Part shown: one piece after another, positions 6,775 through 13,950 of the stretch
How the letters are laid out: each line of letters begins with the position of its first letter
Numbering within the stretch: the stretch's first letter is position 1
Assembly (NCBI GenBank): GCA_947484245.1
Contig: CANKOT010000037.1
Location: 1 to 19,797 of the forward strand
Direction of reading: 5' to 3'
Length of the DNA stretch: 19,797 nucleotides
Source: Comamonadaceae bacterium
GTDB taxonomy: Bacteria > Pseudomonadota > Gammaproteobacteria > Burkholderiales > Burkholderiaceae
Position numbers and translations under genes: made by a program
Notes under the pieces: model-generated
The model's input: the letters and a program-made list of their open reading frames with translations, nothing else
Database searches by the model: none
What the model was told of the DNA's origin: nothing

Positions 6775-8838
6775 TCAACCGACCATTTGCAGCGTGTCGC
6801 GCAAAGTCTGGTCAATGGCTTTCAAGCTCTGTGAATTGGCGCTGTAAGAGCGTTGCAAAATCATCAAGCGAACCAATTCGTTGGCAAGATCCACATTGGA
6901 AGCTTCAAGGGCTTGGCTGCGAATTTCGCCCAAGACACCCGTTCCAGCGCGGCCCACGGTTACACCCACACCGTCTTGCTCTGTACCCGTGATGTTGGAA
7001 GGTGCAAAAGCATTCTTGCCCATTGGGATCAGACCATCTTCGTTGTCAAAACTCACCATGGCCACTTGGCCAATCAGCTGTTGTTTGCCGGTACCATAAA
7101 CACCCACAATGCGGCCGGCGTTGTCAACGGTTACGCTGGACAAACGCGCCACGGCTTCACCATCTTGAATGCTCTTGTTCATTTGAAAAGCACCTGCGTG
7201 AAGCTGCGTGCCTGACAAGTCTAGGTTGAACACCATGTCAGAGCTACCGCCAGCTTGATTGGCCAAACGGCTGGTCAATGTGGTGGTGGTTTTGAACAGG
7301 GGTTCGCCAGACACTGTATCTTTCATGATGGTATCAATGTTCTGACCGCCCATGAAACTCAGCTTGGCAACCGTTTTGTAGCCAGTGCCGTTGGCGCCTT
7401 GAGTTTCAGGCAATGCTGCACGATTTGAAAAAGTGGTTACATCATCGTAGTCAAAAAACTTGCCATCAATGGAGGCAAAGACTTCCACTTGTGACGTGGT
7501 TGTTGTGAGGATTTCACCTGAAGTCTTTTGGTTAGTGACACCGGTCACTGGAATTTCAGTTCCCTCTGGTGTGATCAAAGTCATTGCCAAGGGGTGTTTG
7601 AAAGTGATGTTGGCACCGCTGGTGGAAACCGAACCAATTGCGCTAGATAAGGTGATATCGCTACCATTGATAGCGGAGATGGTTGTACCTGTATCAGTTG
7701 TACCCAAATAGACTTTGTCGCCAACGGACAAGCCTGTGGCTAAAGTCACTGCAACTACTGTGCTCGCTGTTGTCGTGTTGGCTGTAGTTGTGGTTATATT
7801 GTCTTTATTGAAAAAAGTGACAGAGGCGCCACTTGGCACAGTCACTGCATCACTGGTCGTAAAGCTTGTTGCGCCTGCTGTGTAAGCTAATACTGTTGCA
7901 CCAGAATCAACGCCATTGATAAAGACTTTCATGCCAGTCGTAACCGTTACTGGTGTACCCGCATTACTAGGTGCGGCAGTCAGACTCACCGTCGTGCCAG
8001 TTGAGGCTGCACTGCTCAGTGTTGATGCCACAGACGCTGTATTTACACGCAATACGGTGTCTTTGCTCAAAGTAACATTGCTTGTGCCCAAGATACTGGG
8101 GGAAGCAGAATTGCTTGGGGTGTAGGTATAACCTGCAGTGCCTGAAGTGATCGACAAAGTTGAATCATTGATACGACGATAGAAAACCTCTAGCGTGTGT
8201 GAGTTGCCGTTGTTGTCAAAGACGGTTTGAGTTGTCTTGTTGTTGAAGGTGGCTCTGGCAGGGTCAAATGAAACATTGGCCGATTTTGTAAACGCTGTTG
8301 AAGTCGAGTCCAACATGGCAGAGAGTGTTGAATTGGTCGTGGCATTGCCTGGTAAGTTGCTTGCGGGCATGCGCAGCAGGCCGTTGTTCTTAATCAAGTC
8401 ATCGGTTATTTGCTTGCCATCCAAGGTGGGTTGGTAGCCAGTCAAATACATGCCGTTTTCGTTCACGATGTAGCCATTTTTATCAACACCAAATTGGCCG
8501 TTGCGTGAGTAGTAAACAGCAGAAGGATCAACCGTTTCAGCGCTGCCAGCACTTTGTAGCAACCTGAACATGCCTTTGCCACTGATGGCCAAGTCCATAG
8601 GATTGGCAGAGTTGGTAATGGCACCTTGTGTCATGGGGCGACGCACACCCAAAGACTGGCTGCCTTGACCTGTGGCTGGCTGATCAGATGAGTTGCTGCC
8701 GTTTAAAAATTGTGTGGCAAACACATACTCGCCAGATTTGTAGCCAATGGTGTTGGCGTTGGCAATGTTGTTACTGACCGTGTCAATGGCCAGTGAAGTG
8801 TTTTGCAGTCCAGAGAGTGCGGTTGCGATATTGCTCAT
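6775..8838 (-). CDS. flgE: FlgE, hook protein with long repeat-bearing insertion
   Basis: Encodes 687 residues, far longer than the enteric hook protein (about 400). Ends are standard: residues 1-40 contain TVSNNIANANTIGYKSGEYV, residues 79-120 have ANPMDLAISGKGMF and YYSRNGQFGVDKNGYIV, and the C-terminus has EASNVDLANELVRLMILQRS then YSANSQSLKAIDQTLRDTLQ. The extra length lies in the middle. Residues about 283-414 are rich in Thr, Ser, Ala, Val and Gly and contain two related beta-rich units. One begins GMKVFINGVDSGATVLAY (302-319) and the other GDKVYLGTTDTGTTISAI (373-390). This region should be surface-exposed on the hook. ATG at 8838 has GAGGA upstream. The gene is 38 bp after flgD. FliK sets the hook length; FlgD caps assembly. 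Confidence 0.96.
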   Translation of the reverse strand: MSNIATALSGLQNTSLAIDTVSNNIANANTIGYKSGEYVFATQFLNGSNSSDQPATGQGSQSLGVRRPMTQGAITNSANPMDLAISGKGMFRLLQSAGSAETVDPSAVYYSRNGQFGVDKNGYIVNENGMYLTGYQPTLDGKQITDDLIKNNGLLRMPASNLPGNATTNSTLSAMLDSTSTAFTKSANVSFDPARATFNNKTTQTVFDNNGNSHTLEVFYRRINDSTLSITSGTAGYTYTPSNSASPSILGTSNVTLSKDTVLRVNTASVASTLSSAASTGTTVSLTAAPSNAGTPVTVTTGMKVFINGVDSGATVLAYTAGATSFTTSDAVTVPSGASVTFFNKDNITTTTANTTTASTVVAVTLATGLSVGDKVYLGTTDTGTTISAINGSDITLSSAIGSVSTSGANITFKHPLAMTLITPEGTEIPVTGVTNQKTSGEILTTTTSQVEVFASIDGKFFDYDDVTTFSNRAALPETQGANGTGYKTVAKLSFMGGQNIDTIMKDTVSGEPLFKTTTTLTSRLANQAGGSSDMVFNLDLSGTQLHAGAFQMNKSIQDGEAVARLSSVTVDNAGRIVGVYGTGKQQLIGQVAMVSFDNEDGLIPMGKNAFAPSNITGTEQDGVGVTVGRAGTGVLGEIRSQALEASNVDLANELVRLMILQRSYSANSQSLKAIDQTLRDTLQMVG

Positions 8839-8876
8839 GTCAATGTCCTCAAGTTAAACAGTTGATTTGTCAAAAA

Positions 8877-9554
8877 TTAAATGGCCAACCACTTGACGAT
8901 GTCAGTGGTCAAAATGTTTCGTCCGTCGCTCAGGCCTACTTTCATGTCTGAGCCTTCTTGACCAATGCTGGCTACCAGCGAGCCCACATAAGCGGTTGGC
9001 GATGTGGTTTTGCCTTGTGCATCGGTGGCAATCAGTTCCAGGGTGTACAAACCAGAGGCCACTTGCGTGCCTGAGTCGTTGCCACCGTCCCAAATGAAAT
9101 CGGTCATGCCAGAGGGTGTTGGACCAAAATCAAATTGATTCACAATTTGGCTATCGCTGTTCCGAATCACAGCTTTCAATGAAGCTGCGGGCGTATCCAA
9201 TTTAGCGGCCATGCCCACTGCGCGGCCAGCAAAGTACACCTGCGAGCCCTCAGCCAAAGCTGTTTTGCCCACACTTGAAGACAAGTTCATGAAGTTGGCG
9301 GATTGCATTTGAGCCACCAATGCGCTCACAGACGTGTTCAGTTTGTTAATGCCATCAACTTGGTTCAGTGCCGCCAACTGTGAAGTCATGGCTGCGTTGT
9401 CCATGGGGTTCATGGGATCTTGGTTTTGCAATTGAACCGTCAGCATCCTCAAAAAGTTCTTTGAAAGATCTGCGGCCGATGTGCCATTGCTGGTGCTTTG
9501 CACAGGCGCTGCACCAGGGGTGTAAACGGGAATGTTATTGATCGTGGTTGACAT
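8877..9554 (-). CDS. flgD: FlgD, hook-cap scaffolding protein
   Basis: Encodes 225 residues (usual about 220-230). The conserved N-terminal segment is NFLRMLTVQLQNQDPMNPMD then NAAMTSQLAALNQVDGINKL, diagnostic for FlgD. The C-terminal half has the FlgD beta domain: a DFIWDGGNDSGTQVASGLYT stretch matches the 'f.WDG.d..G..vp.G.Y' pattern of FlgD Ig-like domains. The protein caps the growing hook, helps FlgE polymerise, and is later replaced by FlgK. It is exported, without a signal peptide. ATG at 9554 has AAGGAAG about 6 bases upstream. It lies 11 bp after flgC and 38 bp before flgE. Confidence 0.95.
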   Translation of the reverse strand: MSTTINNIPVYTPGAAPVQSTSNGTSAADLSKNFLRMLTVQLQNQDPMNPMDNAAMTSQLAALNQVDGINKLNTSVSALVAQMQSANFMNLSSSVGKTALAEGSQVYFAGRAVGMAAKLDTPAASLKAVIRNSDSQIVNQFDFGPTPSGMTDFIWDGGNDSGTQVASGLYTLELIATDAQGKTTSPTAYVGSLVASIGQEGSDMKVGLSDGRNILTTDIVKWLAI

Positions 9555-9565
9555 CGTTGCTTCCT

Positions 9566-9970
9566 TTATTTGCCCAGATCCAAAGTCTTGAGCATGAGTT
9601 GTTTGGTGGTGTTCATCATCTCGATGTTGAACTGGTAGGCACGTGAGGCCGAGACCATGTCAACCATCTGCTCTGCAGGGTTCACGTTGGGCATGGTGAT
9701 ATAGCCTTGTGGGTTGGCCAATGGATGGCCAGGCCGGTATTCCATGCGCGGCTCGGCTGTGCTTTCTACAATGCGAGCAACTTTCACGCCTTGGCCTACA
9801 CGGCCTGCACGCGCTTCTGATTGCAATACCACATGGCGTGCGCGATAGGCTTGGCCATCAGCACTGACGGCTGTTTCTGCATTGGCGACATTGGAGGCAA
9901 TCAAGTTCAAGCGCAATGACTGCGCCACCAAACCTGTTGTGCCTACATCAAAAGTGCCTAACAAGCTCAT
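9566..9970 (-). CDS. flgC: FlgC, proximal rod protein
   Basis: Encodes 134 residues, the usual FlgC length. The N-terminus MSLLGTFDVGTTGLVAQSLR continues into LNLIASNVANAETA, the rod-family asparagine motif. The GYITMPNVNPAEQMVDMVSA segment followed by SRAYQFNIEMMNTTKQLMLK is the diagnostic FlgC C-terminus ('GYV..PNVn.veEMvdMi.AsRaYqaNve'). It is a proximal rod subunit exported early. Its ATG overlaps the flgB stop as ATGA at 9967-9970, so translation is coupled to flgB. Confidence 0.97.
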   Translation of the reverse strand: MSLLGTFDVGTTGLVAQSLRLNLIASNVANAETAVSADGQAYRARHVVLQSEARAGRVGQGVKVARIVESTAEPRMEYRPGHPLANPQGYITMPNVNPAEQMVDMVSASRAYQFNIEMMNTTKQLMLKTLDLGK

Positions 9971-10383
9971 GATGGCTGTCCTGTGATGGCTGACAAGCGC
10001 GTACGAAAGGAAGAGCCCAAGAAGCTAATAGCCGCTTCAGTGAAAAAGGCGTTTTTCACAAAGTTGCCACGCTCAATGTCGGGGTCTACTGTGTTGCCAT
10101 CTAAAGAAGGCTGAACACCCACGCGAAACATTTGCTTGGGTGACTGAGCAGAAGAAGTCATTTGAATGTGACCCTGGTGCGTGCGTTCGAGGCTCACAGA
10201 GTTCGTACTGCTTTGACCAGACAAGCGTTGCATTAACACTGATTGAAAATCAATATCGCGCGCTTTGTAATTGGGCGTGTCTGCGTTGACCAAGTTTGAG
10301 CTGAGCAATTCATGGCGAAGGCTGCGCAGCTTGAGTGCGGCTTCTCCAAATTTCAGCGAGTCAAATTGAGGGACGGTGTTCAC
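9967..10383 (-). CDS. flgB: FlgB, proximal rod protein
   Basis: Encodes 138 residues (usual 130-140). Motifs: RSLRHELLSSNLVNADTPNY then KARDIDFQSVLMQ, the standard 'r..viasNlANadTPgYkArdidF' signature. NTVDPDIERGNFVKNAFFTE corresponds to the 'vdle.E...la.nal.Y' region, although the residues after it are less conserved than usual. FlgB is the first rod subunit and is exported. Start is GTG at 10383 with GGA a few bases upstream. It is the first gene of the flg operon, 28 bases downstream of the predicted sigma-54 transcription start near 10411. Confidence 0.94.
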   Translation of the reverse strand: MNTVPQFDSLKFGEAALKLRSLRHELLSSNLVNADTPNYKARDIDFQSVLMQRLSGQSSTNSVSLERTHQGHIQMTSSAQSPKQMFRVGVQPSLDGNTVDPDIERGNFVKNAFFTEAAISFLGSSFRTRLSAITGQPS

Positions 10384-10421
10384 GTTAGATCCAATAAATT
10401 AATCAAATTTCTCAGATACTT

Positions 10422-10438
10422 CGCAAACAGCGTGCCAA
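10422..10438 (-). promoter_or_regulatory. Sigma-54 promoter of the flgB operon
   Basis: The minus strand reads TTGGCACG-CTGT-TTGCG, matching the RpoN consensus TTGGCACG-N4-TTGCW at every invariant position. GG and GC are separated by exactly ten bases. The -12 C is at 10423, so transcription should begin near 10411, giving a short leader before the flgB GTG at 10383. It points leftwards into flgBCDEFGHIJKL. The operon is therefore expected to need RpoN and an enhancer-binding activator. No activator gene is in the window and no upstream activator site could be recognised. Confidence 0.85.
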
Positions 10439-10520
10439 CCCACTAAAACTTCTAAAAACACCATAGTTGGCTGCTTTAAGTGGTACAAATAGCCCAAAAC
10501 CGATCCTTAACTGGTTTTCA

Positions 10521-10568
10521 CGGCAAAAATTGCAGGCCTGCCTTGTTGGCCCTTGGCAATTTATGCCG
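10521..10568. repeat. 13-bp inverted repeat in the flgB-flhB intergenic region
   Basis: Arms at 10521-10533 (CGGCAAAAATTGC) and 10556-10568 (GCAATTTATGCCG) are reverse complements at 12 of 13 positions, with one A-A mismatch. They enclose 22 bases. The spacer holds its own GGCC...GGCC pairing (10535-10538 with 10548-10551), and the perfect palindrome GCAGGCCTGC (10532-10541) spans the end of the left arm. In RNA this would be a long stem-loop ending 26 bases before the flhB TTG. As DNA it could be an operator. No T-run follows on either strand, so it does not look like a terminator. No ordinary flhB promoter is recognisable nearby. Confidence 0.6.
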
Positions 10569-10594
10569 CGAAAATACAAGCTCAGAGATTTGAA

Positions 10595-11734
10595 TTGGCA
10601 GAGTCCTCAGACAACAGTGAAGAAAAAGAACTAGACCCGACGGAGCGGCGGCTTGAACGCGCGCGCGAGGAGGGGCAGTTTGCACAATCTCGAGACCTCA
10701 CCACATTTTTGGTGCTTTTGCTGTTTGCGGCTTTTTTTGTAGGGGTTGGCGGTTTTTTGATGAAGGGCATGGTGGAGTTGGTCAAGCAAGGCCTGACCTT
10801 TGGCACCAGTGAAGACTGGCAAATCCACTTGAGCGAATGGGCCAGTGGCCCCTTGTTTGGCGCCATGCTCTGGATTTTGGCCATCGTCCTCCCCCTGTGG
10901 TTGGTCTCGGCCTTGGCGCCTTTGGCCATGGTGAAGTTTCAGCCCGTTTGGGCCTTCAAACTCAATCCTGGTCGCCTCGACCCTTTTGCTGGCTTGGGCC
11001 GAATTTTTTCAACCGACACCCTGACTGAGGTGGCCAAGAATATTTTGAAAGTCATTGTGGTGTTTGGTGTGGGCGTGGCCTATGTCACCAGCCTCATGGG
11101 CAACCTCAGCGTTCTATCCAGACAGGACTTAAACCAAGCCTTGGCCAACAGTTTGGGCCTCATTGAAACGGGCTTGCTGCTGCTGCTGTTGCCCATTTTG
11201 GTGGTGGCAGCGGTAGACGTGGTCATTCAGTGGTTCAGCTTCTCAAAGAAAATGAAAATGAGCCAAGAAGAGTTGAAGCAGGAGATGAAAGAGAGTGAGG
11301 GCTCGCCCGAATTGAAATCTCGTCTCAGGCAGCGGCAGCGGCAAATTGCCACATCGCGCATGATGTCTGCGATGGAAAAAGCAGATGTGGTGCTGGCCAA
11401 CCCCGATCACTATTCTGTGGCTCTCAGGTATGACGCCGAAAAAATGCGTGCCCCTATCGTGGTGGCCAAAGGCATGGACGAAATAGCCTTGCTAATTCAG
11501 CGCGTGGCCAATGAAAACCAAGTGCCGGTGGCCCGCATCCCACCTTTGGCCAGGTTGCTGCACAAACATCTCAAGGTGGGCGAACCCATTCCAGCGCCCT
11601 TGTTCGAGGTTGTGGCCAAGGTGCTGGCTTGGGCCTATGAGTTGAAGCAAGCTACTGCGGCAGACGACTTGCCTTTGCCAGAAATTGGCGCTTTGCCAGA
11701 CCTAGAGCTTGGGGCCAAAACCAGCGCGAATTAA
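10595..11734 (+). CDS. flhB: FlhB, export-gate protein and substrate-specificity switch
   Basis: Encodes 379 residues from TTG at 10595 (AGAG about 7 bases upstream). This start gives LAESSDNSEEKELDPTERRL then ERAREEGQFAQSRDL, matching the family N-terminus MAESS...T.rrl..AReeGQvarSrDl. It also places the cleavage asparagine at residue 269, as in Salmonella. An upstream in-frame TTG at 10553 would lie inside the inverted repeat and add 14 atypical residues. Four membrane segments lie at about 37-56, 87-113, 150-169 and 187-213, followed by the cytoplasmic domain. The self-cleavage motif is N269-P-D-H, with Asp replacing the usual Thr of NPTH; VVAKGMDEIA and VPVARIPPLARLL are normal. FlhB switches export from rod/hook to filament substrates together with FliK. 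It stands alone on the plus strand and its 3' end overlaps fliR by 33 bp. Confidence 0.95.
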   Translation: MAESSDNSEEKELDPTERRLERAREEGQFAQSRDLTTFLVLLLFAAFFVGVGGFLMKGMVELVKQGLTFGTSEDWQIHLSEWASGPLFGAMLWILAIVLPLWLVSALAPLAMVKFQPVWAFKLNPGRLDPFAGLGRIFSTDTLTEVAKNILKVIVVFGVGVAYVTSLMGNLSVLSRQDLNQALANSLGLIETGLLLLLLPILVVAAVDVVIQWFSFSKKMKMSQEELKQEMKESEGSPELKSRLRQRQRQIATSRMMSAMEKADVVLANPDHYSVALRYDAEKMRAPIVVAKGMDEIALLIQRVANENQVPVARIPPLARLLHKHLKVGEPIPAPLFEVVAKVLAWAYELKQATAADDLPLPEIGALPDLELGAKTSAN

Positions 11735-12481
11735 TTCGAAGGGGGACTCAAGGGCGGTTTGAACCAAGTCTGCGAAAGACGGCAACAACAAAACCACCAC
11801 CACAAAGGCCACAGGAATCATGATGGCAAAGCCCACTGAGAAAAGGTTCATTTGTGGGCTAACTCGCGCCAAGATGGCTTGCGTCATGTTGAACAAAAAG
11901 TAAATCACAATGCCTGGCAGGGCCAACACCAAGCCTAAGGTGAAGGCATCTTGAACCAAGCCCAGCACAGAACTCCAGTTCCAAGCAGTTGGCCAAGTTC
12001 CCAAAGGCAATACTTTGAAACTTTGCACCAACAATTCAAGCATGACCAAATGAATGTTCAGTGTGAAGGCCAGTGCGATGGCCAACAAGCCTAAAAACTC
12101 GCCCACCAAACCTGAAGCCAAATTGGCATCCTGTTGCAGTGTGGCCGCAAAACTCAAACCAGATTGCTGCGATAGCACGTCGGCCAGCATGTCCACCGCA
12201 GTCAGGCCAATCCTGACCATCCAGCCAGACGTGAGGCCAACAGCCAATTCAACAAACACCAAGGCATATCCTGGTGGCATGCTGTCTAAAGGAGGAAGGT
12301 CTGACTGAACAAGCGGAACAAGCGCAAATGCAATGACCAAGGCCAGCAAGACTCGCAATCGCATAGGGGCTGACCTGAATGCAAACAAGGGCATGGTCAT
12401 GAAGCAACCCAAGAGGCGCACTGAAATCAGCATCCAGAGGGTTGCTGTTTGGGTCATCCAATCTGGGCTGATCGGCAACAT
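11702..12481 (-). CDS. fliR: FliR, flagellar export-gate membrane protein
   Basis: Encodes 259 residues (usual about 260), very hydrophobic with about six predicted membrane segments. Conserved stretches: RLLGCFMTMPLFAFRSAPMR near the N-terminus ('R..g.f...P.fg....P...r'), then GYALVFVELAVGLTSGWMVR ('E...G...G'). Further on are DMLADVLSQQSGLSFAATLQ and, near the C-terminus, ILARVSPQMNLFSVGFAIMI, matching the family 'aR..PqlNvf.vGfpl'. FliR is part of the FliPQR pore complex in the inner membrane. ATG at 12481 starts five bases after the fliQ stop. The last 33 bases overlap the convergent flhB gene, so the TAG at 11702 lies inside flhB coding sequence. Confidence 0.95.
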   Translation of the reverse strand: MLPISPDWMTQTATLWMLISVRLLGCFMTMPLFAFRSAPMRLRVLLALVIAFALVPLVQSDLPPLDSMPPGYALVFVELAVGLTSGWMVRIGLTAVDMLADVLSQQSGLSFAATLQQDANLASGLVGEFLGLLAIALAFTLNIHLVMLELLVQSFKVLPLGTWPTAWNWSSVLGLVQDAFTLGLVLALPGIVIYFLFNMTQAILARVSPQMNLFSVGFAIMIPVAFVVVVLLLPSFADLVQTALESPFELIRAGFGPKL

Positions 12482-12486
12482 GAGGC

Positions 12487-12756
12487 TTACCTCAGAATGT
12501 CAGGCAGTTCTTGAATGACCTCACGCAGGTAATCCACAAAGATTGCCAAACTGACGGGTCCGGCAATGAGCATGACCAAAGCGATGACCACCAACTTTGG
12601 GATGAATGCAATGGAGCTTTCGTTGACCGATGTTGCCGCTTGAACAATACCAATGACCAAGCCCACAATGAGTAGGCTGATGAGGATAGGCCCGCTCAGA
12701 ATGAATGCCATCCATAGCGCTTTAAAGGCAACTTCGATGACAAAGCCTGAATCCAT
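12487..12756 (-). CDS. fliQ: FliQ, flagellar export-gate membrane protein
   Basis: Encodes 89 residues, the normal FliQ length. It has two membrane hairpin segments (about 16-38 and 50-72). Motifs: ILISLLIVGLVIGIVQAATS then VNESSIAFIPKLVVIALVML, matching the family 'P.L...l.vGl.vsi.QA.TqInE.tL.FiPKl'. FliQ belongs to the FliPQR export pore. The frame is open further upstream to a possible start at 12822, but ATG at 12756 gives the family N-terminus (MDSGFVIEVAFKAL) and lies one base after the fliP stop. The extra 22 residues of the longer form would lie inside fliP. Confidence 0.96.
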   Translation of the reverse strand: MDSGFVIEVAFKALWMAFILSGPILISLLIVGLVIGIVQAATSVNESSIAFIPKLVVIALVMLIAGPVSLAIFVDYLREVIQELPDILR

Positions 12757-12757
12757 C

Positions 12758-13501
12758 TTAGGTAATCTTGAAACTGTTGACCAAAGAAGCGGCCAGCAAA
12801 GACCAGCCGTCTGCCAATGCAAATACCACCAACTTGAGAGGCAATGAGAACATCATGGGTGAGACCATGACCATACCCAGTGAGGTCAAAATGCTGGCCA
12901 CAGCAAAATCGATGGCCAAGAAGGGCAAGTAAATGAGGAAGCCAAACAAGAAACCTGTTTTGATTTCAGAGACGGCAAAGGCTGGAATGAGAACCGTCAT
13001 GGGCACATCGGCTCGGGTTTCAATGGGCTTGCCCCAAAGCTTGGCAAAAAGGCTGAGGTCGTCTTTGTTGGTTTGGCTCAGCATGAACTGCTTCAAAGGC
13101 TCGGTGCCAATGGTTACCGCTTCTTCAAACCCAATTCTGCCGCTGGCCAAAGGCAAATAAGCATCTCGGTACATGGACTCGAGCACGGGGTTCATGACAA
13201 AAAATGTCAGAAACACCGACAGGCCAATCAAGACCAAATTGGGCGGCATGCTTTGCAGTCCCAAGGCTTGTCGCAGCATCGAAAACACAATGAGAATTCG
13301 AATGAAGCTGGTCATGAGCATGAGCGCAGCAGGTAAAAAAGAAAGGGCCGTTAAGGCCAGCAAGGTTTGCACGGGTACGGCATACACAGTGCCGGTCTTA
13401 GAGGTGCTTGAAGTGACCAGCGGCAAGTTTTGAGCTGCAGCCCAGCCGCAACACAGCAGGAGGGCAATGGCGACCAGCCATTTGAGGTTGAACAGCCTCA
13501 T
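12758..13501 (-). CDS. fliP: FliP, flagellar export-gate membrane protein
   Basis: Encodes 247 residues (E. coli 245). A signal peptide is present (MRLFNLKWLVAIALLLCCGW, then AAAQ), as is usual for FliP. Conserved membrane core: LMTSFIRILIVFSMLRQALG then PPNLVLIGLSVFLTFFVMNP. The C-terminal part has ADVPMTVLIPAFAVSEIKTG followed by FLFGFLIYLPFLAIDFAVAS. The methionine-rich plug-like loop SLGMVMVSPMMFSLPLK is intact. FliP is the main ring protein of the FliPQR export pore. Its ATG overlaps the fliO stop as ATGA (13498-13501), and its stop is one base before fliQ. Confidence 0.97.
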   Translation of the reverse strand: MRLFNLKWLVAIALLLCCGWAAAQNLPLVTSSTSKTGTVYAVPVQTLLALTALSFLPAALMLMTSFIRILIVFSMLRQALGLQSMPPNLVLIGLSVFLTFFVMNPVLESMYRDAYLPLASGRIGFEEAVTIGTEPLKQFMLSQTNKDDLSLFAKLWGKPIETRADVPMTVLIPAFAVSEIKTGFLFGFLIYLPFLAIDFAVASILTSLGMVMVSPMMFSLPLKLVVFALADGWSLLAASLVNSFKIT

Positions 13502-13950
13502 GCGCTGTTCTTTCTAGATAGCAATGTCATGAGTTGACCAGCAAAGCCAGAGGGCAGCGAGCTTGAGGTGGCCATGGGTTCAAAATCGTCTAACTCTGCC
13601 AACAAACTGATGTGCGTGGGCGTATGGCCCAAGGCCAAAATACGATCTTGTATGCGAACCACCAACAAACGTTCGCGCGGACCTACTGGAAAGGCGGCCA
13701 GTAATTGAATCTGTCCACCCACTGTAGAACCCTGTGCGCCACGGCGAAAAAGCCAAACCACCACCGCTACCAGCACCACCAACAAGCTGAGAGTGACCAA
13801 ACCTAACCAAGCGCCTCCCCAGACAGACGACGATGAGCCAGAAGCGCCACTTGAAACGGGTGCTGATAAGGCTTGCGCTTGAGCGCCAATTGAGAAAATG
13901 CCTAGATAGACAAATGCTGAAAGACGCGACAAGGAGGAAAGTGGGGTCAA
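13498..13950 (-). CDS. fliO: FliO, assembly factor of the export gate
   Basis: Encodes 150 residues. It has a hydrophobic N-terminal signal-like segment (about 10-27, ending AQAQA), a Ser/Gly-rich linker, and one membrane helix at about 45-69 (GLVTLSLLVVLVAVVVWLFR). The cytoplasmic domain contains IQLLAAFPVGPRERLLVVRI, matching the FliO pattern 'v.v.....lg.rerl.vV.vg'. FliO is poorly conserved; identity rests on this topology and its place between fliN and fliP. It helps FliP assemble. Start is TTG at 13950, which overlaps the fliN stop as TTGA. GGA lies about 11 bases upstream; no ATG fits. Confidence 0.85.
   Translation of the reverse strand: MTPLSSLSRLSAFVYLGIFSIGAQAQALSAPVSSGASGSSSSVWGGAWLGLVTLSLLVVLVAVVVWLFRRGAQGSTVGGQIQLLAAFPVGPRERLLVVRIQDRILALGHTPTHISLLAELDDFEPMATSSSLPSGFAGQLMTLLSRKNSA

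Noticed and set aside
10553..10594. Longer flhB from TTG at 10553
   Set aside because: The extra 14 residues are unlike FlhB N-termini and the start lies within the inverted repeat. TTG at 10595 restores family spacing, with the cleavage Asn at 269.
10439..10594. Sigma-54 or sigma-70 promoter on the plus strand for flhB
   Set aside because: Every GG was checked for GC ten bases later and none fits. No convincing -35/-10 pair was seen.
12757..12822. Longer fliQ from a start at 12822
   Set aside because: The added residues lie entirely within fliP and do not match FliQ. ATG at 12756 gives the usual 89 residues.
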